From positions 1 through 20,217 of the IMG/VR virus record IMGVR_UViG_3300010354_000895: DNA of 20,217 nucleotides. The stretch is one strand, 5' to 3'. The stretch is from a virus. The notes beneath the pieces were generated by a model. It saw only the letters and a program-made list of their open reading frames with translations. It was not told the origin of the DNA and made no database searches. The position numbers and the translations under genes are program-made. Positions 11,546 through 18,382 of the stretch are shown here, one piece after another. Position 1 is the stretch's first letter, and each line of letters opens with the position of its first letter.

Positions 11546-11864
11546 TCTATTGGTGAATTTATTTCAAGGTTTTTTATTGTATTTTATGATAAAATGGCTT
11601 TTTTTAATTGTGGAAAATCAAATAATTAGTAAAAAAGCTAGAGATCAAGAATTTATGGAAAAAGTATCAGAACTAATCCACAAGGTCAAAGTTGAAAAGT
11701 ATGGTGATCAATATTATTGGTTCGATAAAGATAGTGATAGTTTTATTGCGCAAGGTAAAGATCTTAATGAGATTATCAATAAATTGAAATCAAGCTATAA
11801 AGATCACGTCTTCATTACTGAAACAGATGAAATTATCTGTGCTCCAGATTGGTACCCAAAATAA
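11535..11864 (+). CDS. Membrane-anchored phage protein
   Basis: A 109-residue protein with an N-terminal membrane helix (residues 6-27, LVNLFQGFLLYFMIKWLFLI) and a charged, soluble C-terminal part. The soluble part reads as strand (VKVEKYGDQYYWFDKDSD), SFIAQGKDLNEIINKL helix and strand (HVFITETDEIICAP), a fold plan like the small HicB-type domain (strand-strand-helix-strand). I recall 'YWFDKDSDxFIAQG' in other aquatic phages. The function is unknown. Few positive residues precede the helix and several (KK, R) follow it, so the soluble domain is probably cytoplasmic. It is the last gene before the promoter at 11868. Confidence 0.7.
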   Translation: MLNDLLVNLFQGFLLYFMIKWLFLIVENQIISKKARDQEFMEKVSELIHKVKVEKYGDQYYWFDKDSDSFIAQGKDLNEIINKLKSSYKDHVFITETDEIICAPDWYPK

Positions 11865-11867
11865 AAT

Positions 11868-11896
11868 TTGACAAAAAAAACCAAATATTGTATAAT
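11868..11896 (+). promoter_or_regulatory. Sigma70-like promoter
   Basis: TTGACA at 11868-11873 and TATAAT at 11891-11896 are separated by 17 bases, with an A-run spacer ending CCAAATATTG. The predicted start near 11903 leaves an 18-base leader holding GGAG (11910-11913) before the ATG at 11921. It should also drive the IF-1 gene. Confidence 0.88.
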
Positions 11897-11920
11897 ATAT
11901 CTATACTTTGGAGACTGACA

Positions 11921-12313
11921 ATGACAATGCATTTGGCTCATCCCGGACTAAACCTTACAGGACATCGTAAAGGCAAACAAAAATGGGCTAGTGCCGATCA
12001 AAAAAGACAGCACCAAGAACTAGAACAGTCCTGGAATACAAAACTAGAGCAATACAAAGCTATGAGTAAAATCAGTGTGTTTAAACCAGCACCGCGCAGT
12101 GCTGCTGCACTAACTCCAAAAATTCCGCCTGGCCGAGCAAGTGTCAAGCATATTCCCAGTATCGATTCAGGTCATCGCGGTGCAGTCTCAAGTAAGGCAC
12201 CGCAGATGTATACAGGCAATAAAATGATCGGTATTGGTACATTGCACAAGAGCAATGCAGTACCTATTTTTAGCGATGATGAAGCTAAAGAAATTAGTTC
12301 GATGAGAAGGTAA
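11921..12313 (+). CDS. Conserved basic phage protein, unknown function
   Basis: A 130-residue protein; the true start is the ATG at 11921, which follows GGAG and the promoter. A longer frame to 11849 would run back through the promoter and is rejected. The protein is basic and low in hydrophobics, probably largely extended: [20 protein letters not shown], a Gln/Lys helix ([12 protein letters not shown]), a Pro/Ala/Ser-rich middle and a well-kept end [16 protein letters not shown], then [17 protein letters not shown] recall this tail block from many aquatic phages, always unassigned. It is the first gene in the transcript that continues into IF-1, which hints at a link to translation or early takeover, but that is only context. 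Confidence 0.78.
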   Translation: MTMHLAHPGLNLTGHRKGKQKWASADQKRQHQELEQSWNTKLEQYKAMSKISVFKPAPRSAAALTPKIPPGRASVKHIPSIDSGHRGAVSSKAPQMYTGNKMIGIGTLHKSNAVPIFSDDEAKEISSMRR

Positions 12314-12344
12314 TTATTTAAACAAAAGGAAAATAAGGCAAAAA

Positions 12345-12563
12345 GTGGCTAAAGAAGAAAGTTTAAAATTTGAAGGAACCGTAGTTGAAGTCCTGGGCAA
12401 TGCAATGTTTAGAGTAAAATTATTGGAAGGTGATCATAGTGTCACTGCCTACTTAGGAGGCAAACTACGTCAACACGAAATTAAAATTATTGCGGGAGAT
12501 ACCGTTCAACTCGAAATGAGTCCATATGATATGAGCAAAGGTAGAATAATGTTTCGACGATAA
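12345..12563 (+). CDS. infA: Translation initiation factor IF-1
   Basis: A 72-residue protein with a GTG start; AAGG (12335-12338) lies six bases before it. It aligns over its whole length with bacterial IF-1. It opens MAKEE, then has [17 protein letters not shown], then [10 protein letters not shown], then [19 protein letters not shown] and ends MFRR. By hand against E. coli IF-1 (recalled, not searched) about 40 positions are identical, with one added residue in the loop near LEGDH and one missing near the end. IF-1 is an OB-fold protein that sits in the ribosomal A site during initiation and works with IF-2 and IF-3. Nothing is truncated, so it is probably active. It is co-transcribed with the gene before it from the promoter at 11868. 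Its stop codon lies inside the next late promoter. Confidence 0.93.
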   Translation: MAKEESLKFEGTVVEVLGNAMFRVKLLEGDHSVTAYLGGKLRQHEIKIIAGDTVQLEMSPYDMSKGRIMFRR

Positions 12564-12566
12564 ATA
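12559..12566 (+). promoter_or_regulatory. T4-type late promoter (-10 only)
   Basis: GATAAATA matches the NATAAATA late -10 motif of aquatic T4-like phages (TATAAATA in T4). It overlaps the IF-1 stop codon. The ATG of the superoxide dismutase starts five bases later, about where a late transcript would begin. Confidence 0.6.
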
Positions 12567-12571
12567 TATCT

Positions 12572-13120
12572 ATGCATTCAGTACGATCCCTAATAAACTT
12601 AGTTGAAGCTAAGGGTAAAAAAAAGTTAGAGTTGTTGCCTTTAGAGTATAAAAGAACAGAGTTAGATCCTGTCTATAGTAAATCAACAATAGATTTACAC
12701 TACGGAAAATTAGCCAAAGGTTACGTAGAGCGTTTTAACAAAAAAGAGGGAGACCCGGAGTTTAATGAAGCAGGGGCTTTCCTACATAATATACTGTTTG
12801 CGCAATGGCAATCACCTAGTTCAAATAACGAGCCTGACGACTTAGTTGCTGCTATTATTAGACGGAAATACAGCAATTACAAAAAATTCCAACAAGAATT
12901 TGCAGAAGAGGCAATGAAGATCCAGGGGTCGGGCTGGATTTACCTAAGTAAATCGGGATCAATTAAGACCATACCTAATCACGAAATTAGACAAGATATT
13001 TTACTTCTAGTAGACTGGTGGGAACACGCATTTATATTAGATTACGGCAGTAACAAAAAAACATATTTAGACAATACGTGGAAAATTATTAATTGGGATG
13101 TTATAAATAAAAGACTGTGA
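12572..13120 (+). CDS. Fe/Mn-type superoxide dismutase with N-terminal extension
   Basis: A 182-residue protein. From about residue 20 it follows the Fe/Mn superoxide dismutase fold. LEYKRTELDPVYSKSTIDLH provides the first ligand His43, and Tyr51 is the gate residue. FLHNILFAQW gives His72, GSGWIYL is the family block near 119-125, and LLVDWWEHAF gives Asp148 and His152. YLDNTWKIINWDVI is the usual end. All four metal ligands are present. Odd points: the second-shell His pair of HYGKHH is replaced (HYGKLA), and a His in PNHE (137) occupies about the place of the active-site Gln, as in some archaeal enzymes. Residues 1-18 are an extension containing SLINLVEA, like a T4 capsid-targeting peptide. 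The enzyme turns superoxide into peroxide and oxygen. No ribosome site is visible; a late promoter lies directly upstream. Confidence 0.9.
   Translation: MHSVRSLINLVEAKGKKKLELLPLEYKRTELDPVYSKSTIDLHYGKLAKGYVERFNKKEGDPEFNEAGAFLHNILFAQWQSPSSNNEPDDLVAAIIRRKYSNYKKFQQEFAEEAMKIQGSGWIYLSKSGSIKTIPNHEIRQDILLLVDWWEHAFILDYGSNKKTYLDNTWKIINWDVINKRL
13102..13109 (+). promoter_or_regulatory. T4-type late promoter (exact TATAAATA)
   Basis: TATAAATA, the exact T4 late -10 consensus, lies within the last codons of the superoxide dismutase, 41 bases before the tail gene at 13150. A second motif follows at 13124. Confidence 0.55.
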
Positions 13121-13123
13121 CCC

Positions 13124-13131
13124 GATAAATA
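13124..13131 (+). promoter_or_regulatory. T4-type late promoter
   Basis: GATAAATA lies in the 29-base gap before the tail gene at 13150. A start near 13137 would leave a 12-13 base leader containing AAGGG (13138-13142) at good spacing from the ATG. Confidence 0.65.
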
Positions 13132-13149
13132 CTAAAAAAGGGTCCCCCA

Positions 13150-13569
13150 ATGAGTCAACAATTAATTAATACTGGTACAAGTGCAAATGACGGCACAGGA
13201 GATTCCCTACGAACCAGTTTTACAAAGACTAATAGTAATTTTACAGAATTATACACTAATCTACTCCCAAATCTTACCACAGTAACCAGTAACACTGTTT
13301 TAACAACACAAACATTAGTCTTAGCTAATGTTTCTGCAGCGGGTAATGATATAGTGGTAACATTACCAAATTGTGCTACTAGAGCAAACACTTATGTGGT
13401 AGTTAGATCTCATGACCCCGATGGATTAGGATATGATACTAAAGTCAATACTGCAGTAGGCGAAGGTCAAATTTACTCAAATCCTAGTACAATAACTAGT
13501 CTAGTTACAGTTACAAGTATAGGCAACAGATTTTTATCTATAGGAACAGCTTGGTTGGTGATCGCCTAA
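13150..13569 (+). CDS. Tail/baseplate-type structural protein (short)
   Basis: A 139-residue protein. It opens with SQQLINTGTSANDGTGDSLR and TSFTKTNSNFTELYTNL, an N-terminal block typical of tail-fibre and baseplate proteins of aquatic T4-like phages, where it probably serves for attachment. The rest is beta-rich: TLVLANVSAAGNDIVVTLP, ANTYVVVRSHDPDG, GEGQIYSNPSTI, LVTVTSIGNRFLSIGTAWLV. This resembles the small shaft or tip domain of fibres in which the last strand ends in 'GTAWLVIA'. The composition (Thr/Ser/Asn-rich, few charges) matches the two large proteins that follow. A late promoter pair lies directly upstream, and the next gene starts one base after its stop, so the three are a late structural operon. 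Confidence 0.8.
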   Translation: MSQQLINTGTSANDGTGDSLRTSFTKTNSNFTELYTNLLPNLTTVTSNTVLTTQTLVLANVSAAGNDIVVTLPNCATRANTYVVVRSHDPDGLGYDTKVNTAVGEGQIYSNPSTITSLVTVTSIGNRFLSIGTAWLVIA

Positions 13570-13570
13570 T

Positions 13571-16366
13571 ATGTCAGCTATATGGACTACAACCGCAGGT
13601 GTAATAGGTACTGCTGTTACGAATCAAGAATATCAATATCAGTTAATAGCATTTGATACTCTCGGCTTTGCTTTGTCTTACAAGTTAGTTTCTGGGTCAT
13701 TGCCTACCAATATTAGCCTGTATTCAAACGGGCTGATTCAGGGCACTGCTTTACCGATGGCAGACGACCAACTTAATACAAGCATAGATGACCCGTTTAA
13801 TGCTACTAATACAAGAACCTTTGTTGTAAGGGCAACGACACAGGATAGTCAGATCGCAGATAGAACCTTTACATTGTGGACAAGGGGAATTGACAGTGTA
13901 GTTTTAAGTCCGACCAGCGGTAACTTAGGCAGTTACTTATCTGGATCGTTTGTAAATATACAACTTAGCACATCAAACCCTATACCTAATAGCAATATAA
14001 CCTACAGCACAACATCAACAAGTGTGCTGCCCCCAGGAGTTAATTTAAGTTCTAGCACAGGTGCAATCACAGGTTATATATTGCCATCATATTACAGTCT
14101 AAGTCCAAATGTTATAGCATTTGACATGTCGGCTTGGGGTCAATATCCATTTGATGGAATAGACGAAAATAAAGTATACCAGTTTAGTGTAACCGCACAA
14201 AACAATATACAATATTGGAATAGAGATACAGAAAACTACAGCTTGTACAGCTATAGTAGAAAAAATTTAACTGCTGATAACGATATATTAACTGCAGATA
14301 ATTCAACTTCTTTCTTTACTGCAGACCTATCTAATCAATATAGCCCAGTTCTTTTAACTAATGCAGGCTTTATTGGCAATACAAGAATAGATGATAATTA
14401 TAGATTTAAGTTTGAAGCTATAGATTTTAACAGTGACGATTTAAGTTATAATTTAGTATCAGGATCACTTCCAACTGGAATAAGTCTTTTAACTAATACC
14501 GGTTACTTATCTGGTTCAATAATCACTAGTAATCTAGGCTATACAGATTACTCGTTCAGTATTAATGCCTACAAAACTAATGATCCCGAATTTGTAAGTG
14601 AAACTAAAAATTATACATTGCGAGTTTTGGGCACCACGGATCAATCTGTCCAATGGCAAACTGCAAGCAATCTAGGTACAATATATGCAGGGGAAATAAG
14701 TGAGCTGTCTGTTTCTGCCACATCAGCTTCTGGAAGAAATCTATATTATAGACTAAGTCAAGACAGTATAGGATCATTACCGGCTGGACTGGCACTTCAA
14801 CCCGACGGTTTAATTGTGGGTAGACCAAGTTGGCATACACTAAATTCCAGTGAAGAAACGCTTTACACATTTAATGTAGAGGCCTATGATTCCAGCAGTC
14901 TGGATTATGGTACTAAACAGTTTAGTTTTAGGTTAGTACAACGCACTATAAAACCATATCAAAATTTATATATACAATTAAGTCCCGATAAAGCACAACG
15001 TAATATTTACGAGTTAGCAGTTACTAATCCTGCAACCATTCCCGAATCTGCTATATATAGACCAACAGATAAATGGTTTGGTAGAAACACAGACCGTACT
15101 ATGCTTTTTTTACCCGGACTCAATCCTAAAACTATCAAGAATTATTCTGATGCTACGCAACTTAATCATTACTGGAAATCATTGCAATTTGGCAATATTA
15201 AAACAGCAAGAGCAACGGATGAAAATATTAACACAGTCTACGAAGTAATCTATATAGAAATATTAGAAGATAATGTAAACAGCCAAGGATTTGGACCAAA
15301 TTTATCTATAACCTGGCCTACAAATCAAGAAAATATTTCTCAGGTATATCCAAATACTTTTGACAATATGGCACAACGTATTCTAAACGATATAGGATAT
15401 TTAGATAAAGGCGTGCTACCTAAATGGATGACCAGTAGACAAACTGATGGGACTGTATTAGGATTTACACGAGCTTTGGTTTTAGCTTATCTCAAACCAG
15501 GGCAAAGCGAAGAAATTGCATTTAGATTGAGTAGATCGGATATAGATTTTAATTTAATTGATTTCACTGTAGACAGATATCTGTGGGATCACGTTCTATC
15601 CGATCAATTTATAATTACACCAGTTTCTGGACAAGGAAATATTACTGCAAACACTCAAAGTAATATTGTAATAGGCAACAGTACACAATTTAACACTGAA
15701 CTGTCAGAGGGAACCAGCATATTTGTAAGTAATGTGCTCGTAGGTGTTGTGGATAGCATCAGCAATAGCAGTGTACTAATTCTAACAGCTAATTCAATTA
15801 GCAATATTGGCAATCTGTCCTTTACCTATTCTAATACTTTTGTGGTTAATAATTTTGTTCTGGCATCAGGTAATATTTCAGCAAATACACAAAGCAATCT
15901 AGTGCTAGCAGTTACAGGCAATATTGTTTGTACAGGAACTATTACCGCAACTAATGCCAGTCCTTATGTTATTGGCACAGACACTAAATTTGCAGATGAA
16001 CTAACTGCAGGTTCTAATATAGTAGTATCAGGTTCCCGATTTGGTATCGTGGATAGAATTTTTAGTAACGCTAACATTAAATTATTAGATATACCGACAT
16101 TAAACGTTAGTAATGTCAGTTTTAGTACTAATCTAGTGCCAACTAATTTCAATCAACAGATTAAAATTGGTGATAGCATAATTTCTTCAAATACCTTAAT
16201 TGGAATAGTAGAATCTATTACTAGTAACATATCTTTGGTTTTAGAATCTAATGCATCTGCTAACATTAGCAATCAAGAGTTTTATCATTTAGCCAGCGAC
16301 CCAGTAAGCTATCCTACTTTAGGGGCACAATACATTAAGTTTCCAAATGTCAATATTTTATCATAA
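13571..16366 (+). CDS. Large tail/fibre structural protein with Ig-like repeats
   Basis: A 931-residue protein rich in Ser, Thr, Asn and Gly. Residues 1-457 hold about four putative-Ig (He_PIG-like) units recognised by the recurring 'Y-x-L-V-S-G-S-L-P-x-G-I-S-L ... G-x-I-x-G' pattern: YKLVSGSLPTNISL (37-50), TSVLPPGVNLSSSTGAITG (150-168), YNLVSGSLPTGISL (293-306) and IGSLPAGLALQPDGLIVG (400-417). Residues 490-680 form a different conserved domain (KWFGRNTDRTMLFLPGLNPK, NHYWKSLQFGNIKTARATDE, YEVIYIEI). Residues 690-905 contain three repeats of a small beta unit with GTxFxxEL-x-G and VxSI. The whole is a virion surface protein, probably tail or fibre, with carbohydrate or receptor contact possible. 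It is transcribed late with its neighbours. No chaperone or protease domain is seen. Confidence 0.82.
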   Translation: MSAIWTTTAGVIGTAVTNQEYQYQLIAFDTLGFALSYKLVSGSLPTNISLYSNGLIQGTALPMADDQLNTSIDDPFNATNTRTFVVRATTQDSQIADRTFTLWTRGIDSVVLSPTSGNLGSYLSGSFVNIQLSTSNPIPNSNITYSTTSTSVLPPGVNLSSSTGAITGYILPSYYSLSPNVIAFDMSAWGQYPFDGIDENKVYQFSVTAQNNIQYWNRDTENYSLYSYSRKNLTADNDILTADNSTSFFTADLSNQYSPVLLTNAGFIGNTRIDDNYRFKFEAIDFNSDDLSYNLVSGSLPTGISLLTNTGYLSGSIITSNLGYTDYSFSINAYKTNDPEFVSETKNYTLRVLGTTDQSVQWQTASNLGTIYAGEISELSVSATSASGRNLYYRLSQDSIGSLPAGLALQPDGLIVGRPSWHTLNSSEETLYTFNVEAYDSSSLDYGTKQFSFRLVQRTIKPYQNLYIQLSPDKAQRNIYELAVTNPATIPESAIYRPTDKWFGRNTDRTMLFLPGLNPKTIKNYSDATQLNHYWKSLQFGNIKTARATDENINTVYEVIYIEILEDNVNSQGFGPNLSITWPTNQENISQVYPNTFDNMAQRILNDIGYLDKGVLPKWMTSRQTDGTVLGFTRALVLAYLKPGQSEEIAFRLSRSDIDFNLIDFTVDRYLWDHVLSDQFIITPVSGQGNITANTQSNIVIGNSTQFNTELSEGTSIFVSNVLVGVVDSISNSSVLILTANSISNIGNLSFTYSNTFVVNNFVLASGNISANTQSNLVLAVTGNIVCTGTITATNASPYVIGTDTKFADELTAGSNIVVSGSRFGIVDRIFSNANIKLLDIPTLNVSNVSFSTNLVPTNFNQQIKIGDSIISSNTLIGIVESITSNISLVLESNASANISNQEFYHLASDPVSYPTLGAQYIKFPNVNILS
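15638..16285 (+). repeat. Three degenerate protein repeats within the large tail protein
   Basis: The translated segment repeats a beta unit three times: GNITANTQSNIVIGNSTQFN (residues 689-708) then VGVVDSISNSSVLIL; GTITATNASPYVIGTDTKF then FGIVDRIFSNANIKLL; and IKIGDSIISSNTLIGIVESI then TSNISLVLES. A partial fourth copy (GNISANTQSNLVLA, 767-780) lies between the first two. The copies differ too much at DNA level for recent expansion. Confidence 0.7.
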
Positions 16367-16369
16367 ATA
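16362..16369 (+). promoter_or_regulatory. T4-type late promoter
   Basis: CATAAATA overlaps the stop codon of the large tail protein (TAA 16364-16366) and lies 34 bases before the ATG at 16404. CGGAG (16388-16392) in the leader is a usable ribosome site. Confidence 0.6.
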
Positions 16370-16403
16370 TTGAATAAAACAACATATCGGAGTTGTAATT
16401 ATA

Positions 16404-17681
16404 ATGACCAGTCAAATTAATGAAACAGGAATAGACGTAACCTTTCCTATTGCAGGAAGGGACAATAGTTCACAGGGCTTTAGAGATAATTTTCAAAGTA
16501 CCTATCAAAATTTTCAGTATGCAAGACAGGAAATTTCAGATTTACAATCTAAAAGTATGTTGTTAAGTGCACTGGCAGGTAATACCAGTGCAGTAACTAA
16601 TAATTTGGCAGGAACTGCAATAACTAATGCTAGTCTAATAGGCACAAGAGAATTTGTTTATGATATAGGCACCTATAATGGCAGTTTGACTATAGACTTT
16701 AATAATGGCAGTTATCAAACTGTAACGCTTAATGGTAGTGTAACCATTGCTAATTTTACCAACTTTCCTACTTATCCAAATCTAGCACCTGGACAAAGTA
16801 TTGCCTATCAAGCACGAATTAGATTAGAAGTAATAGTATTAGACACAGATAATTTATTAACCTTACCTACTTCAGTTACTTTGAATTATGAAAATGTTGC
16901 AGGTATAAATGGAAGAACTATACAGTTTAGTGGTCCAGGATCATATCAATTTGAATTCAGTTCCAATGATGGTGGTGTCAATATTAGTGTTCAGGATTTA
17001 AATCGTAACCTCGCCACTGTAGATACAAGTCTTACTATATTAGCTAATTTATCAGGTGTAGCAGTAGGTGGTGTCTTTTTAACATCGAATGTAGAAAACG
17101 GTCAGATAGTAGGCAATGTCCGTGCTAATAATATTATTGCAGAAAACCTTATTAATATCGGAACTAGTCTATCGCTTTCTGCCAATGTAACAGCAGGAAA
17201 TGTAATTGCTAATACAGCAATGTACGGAACACTAGCAACCAATGTACAACCTAATATCACACTGTTGGGCACCTTGAGTTCCTTGAGTGTTAGTGCTAAT
17301 GCTAATGTGGGTAATTTAACAGTTACAGGCTATACTGATATGTGTGGAGGTACAGGGTTTGGAGTCCAGTATCTGTCTGCAGTTAATTCAGGAACTAGCA
17401 CACTGTTTAGCAATGTTGGTTTTGTTATGATTAATCCTAGCAGCAGTACCATTGCAAGTCACACAATTGTTATGCCTGGAACTTATAGCAGTGCAAGAAA
17501 TGGTCAAGCAGTAACCATTGCTTTTGGAAACACTGTAACCAGCGTAACCCAATCGGGTGCAGGATCCGACACCATAGTGAATCCAATTACTACAGGCAAT
17601 ACTAGTCAAACTATTTCATTTATATATTATCAAAATGCAGCAATTAATAGTGGCAACGGTGTATGGTATAGGATTGTCTAA
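16404..17681 (+). CDS. Tail fibre-type structural protein
   Basis: A 425-residue protein. The N-terminus (FPIAGRDNSSQGFRDNFQST, then YQNFQYARQEISDLQ) is the attachment block found in aquatic T4-like tail fibres. It matches in layout the start of the 139-residue protein at 13150 (LR-x-x-F-x-K-x-N-x-NF). Residues 60-210 are a beta domain with a jelly-roll look. Residues 215-310 contain fibre-like repeats of the 'G-N-V-x-A-N/A-N-x' type (NGQIVGNVRANNIIAEN, SANVTAGNVIANTAMYG, SVSANANVGNLTVTG), and the end (310-425) is a compact beta tip finishing GVWYRIV. It probably forms a trimeric fibre or fibre segment whose tip touches the host. It is expressed late from the promoter at 16362 and is the last gene of the structural block. 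Confidence 0.82.
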   Translation: MTSQINETGIDVTFPIAGRDNSSQGFRDNFQSTYQNFQYARQEISDLQSKSMLLSALAGNTSAVTNNLAGTAITNASLIGTREFVYDIGTYNGSLTIDFNNGSYQTVTLNGSVTIANFTNFPTYPNLAPGQSIAYQARIRLEVIVLDTDNLLTLPTSVTLNYENVAGINGRTIQFSGPGSYQFEFSSNDGGVNISVQDLNRNLATVDTSLTILANLSGVAVGGVFLTSNVENGQIVGNVRANNIIAENLINIGTSLSLSANVTAGNVIANTAMYGTLATNVQPNITLLGTLSSLSVSANANVGNLTVTGYTDMCGGTGFGVQYLSAVNSGTSTLFSNVGFVMINPSSSTIASHTIVMPGTYSSARNGQAVTIAFGNTVTSVTQSGAGSDTIVNPITTGNTSQTISFIYYQNAAINSGNGVWYRIV

Positions 17682-17685
17682 AACA

Positions 17686-17714
17686 TTGACATTTTAGGTA
17701 TAAAAGTTTAATAT
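17686..17714 (+). promoter_or_regulatory. Sigma70-like promoter before mazG-like gene
   Basis: TTGACA at 17686-17691 and TAATAT at 17709-17714, spacing 17, begin four bases after the fibre gene stop. The -10 is imperfect. The predicted start near 17721 falls just before the AAGGA ribosome site (17722-17726) of the gene at 17733, so the leader is very short. Confidence 0.65.
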
Positions 17715-17732
17715 AGTTCAAAAGGACTATGT

Positions 17733-18146
17733 ATGAAACAAATCGATTTAAAAAACTATACAAAATTCGTCGACCAAGTTACTAGCAAAGAATCAAATAA
17801 TTACGATCATTTATCTAATAGGATTAGTGAGCTGCGTAATAATGATAATTTAGTAAATATTAGTCTATTAATGACCGCAGCAATTGGATTAGGTAGTGAA
17901 ACAGGTGAATTTCAAGAGATAGTAAAAAAAATTCTTTTTCAGGGAAAACCCCTAAATGAAGAAAATGTTTTTCATATGAAACGTGAATTGGGAGACATTA
18001 TGTGGTATTGGATCAATGCCTGCAGATCTTTGAATTTAGATCCAAATGATGTTATACTAGAAAATATTAATAAATTGAAATCACGTTATCCCAATCAAGA
18101 GTTCAATCCTTGGTATAGCGAAAATAGAAAAGAAAACGATCTCTAA
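17733..18146 (+). CDS. mazG: MazG-like nucleotide pyrophosphohydrolase
   Basis: A 137-residue, all-helical protein with the metal motifs of the MazG/all-alpha NTP pyrophosphatase superfamily: GSETGEFQEIVKK (residues 54-66, Glu56, Glu59, Glu62) and KRELGDIMWYW (83-93, Glu85 and Asp88). The family cleaves NTPs or dNTPs to the monophosphate and pyrophosphate. In T4-like cyanophages a short MazG is common and has been proposed to act on nucleotides or alarmones, though this is unsettled. The single domain and the length fit the phage type. AAGGA lies six bases before the ATG. It opens the operon that runs to the right edge and shares one base with the next gene (TAATG). Confidence 0.9.
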   Translation: MKQIDLKNYTKFVDQVTSKESNNYDHLSNRISELRNNDNLVNISLLMTAAIGLGSETGEFQEIVKKILFQGKPLNEENVFHMKRELGDIMWYWINACRSLNLDPNDVILENINKLKSRYPNQEFNPWYSENRKENDL

Positions 18147-18382
18147 TGCATCCTTTAGGTCCAGATTTTTCGTCAATGAAAGATGACGAATTACAAAAAA
18201 ACTATAATGATTTATATCAAAAATATTTGATTGCACATCGTTTCGGAAATAATACTATGCTTTATCAAATGCAATTGTTGTTAGATGATTATAAGCAGGA
18301 ACTATCGTCAAGACAGGCCAAATTACTAGAGCAGAACAAGGAAAAGCATAATCTTGATGATCTAATTAAAATCAAGAAATGA
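18146..18382 (+). CDS. Small helical phage protein, unknown function
   Basis: A 78-residue protein that is mostly helix. It opens MHPLGPDFSSMKDDELQKNY, then has NDLYQKYLIAHRFGNNTMLY, then a helix QMQLLLDDYKQELSSRQAKL and a charged end. I recall the 'MHPL ... LTDEEL ... QLQLLLxDYxxEL' layout from T4-like phages of water bacteria, as unknown. The helices would suit a coiled-coil dimer. It is coupled upstream by TAATG and downstream by ATGA (18379-18382), so it is made together with MazG and the polymerase-like protein. No catalytic residues are seen. Confidence 0.75.
   Translation: MHPLGPDFSSMKDDELQKNYNDLYQKYLIAHRFGNNTMLYQMQLLLDDYKQELSSRQAKLLEQNKEKHNLDDLIKIKK

Noticed and set aside
11849-11920. 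Extended N-terminus for the basic protein at 11921
   Set aside because: The extra codons run through a perfect -35/-10 promoter. The ATG at 11921 has a GGAG site at good spacing and gives the N-terminus I expect for the family.
14604-14870. 88-residue minus-strand ORF within the large tail protein
   Set aside because: It is wholly inside a 931-codon frame with clear repeats, and its translation looks like a shadow of that frame.
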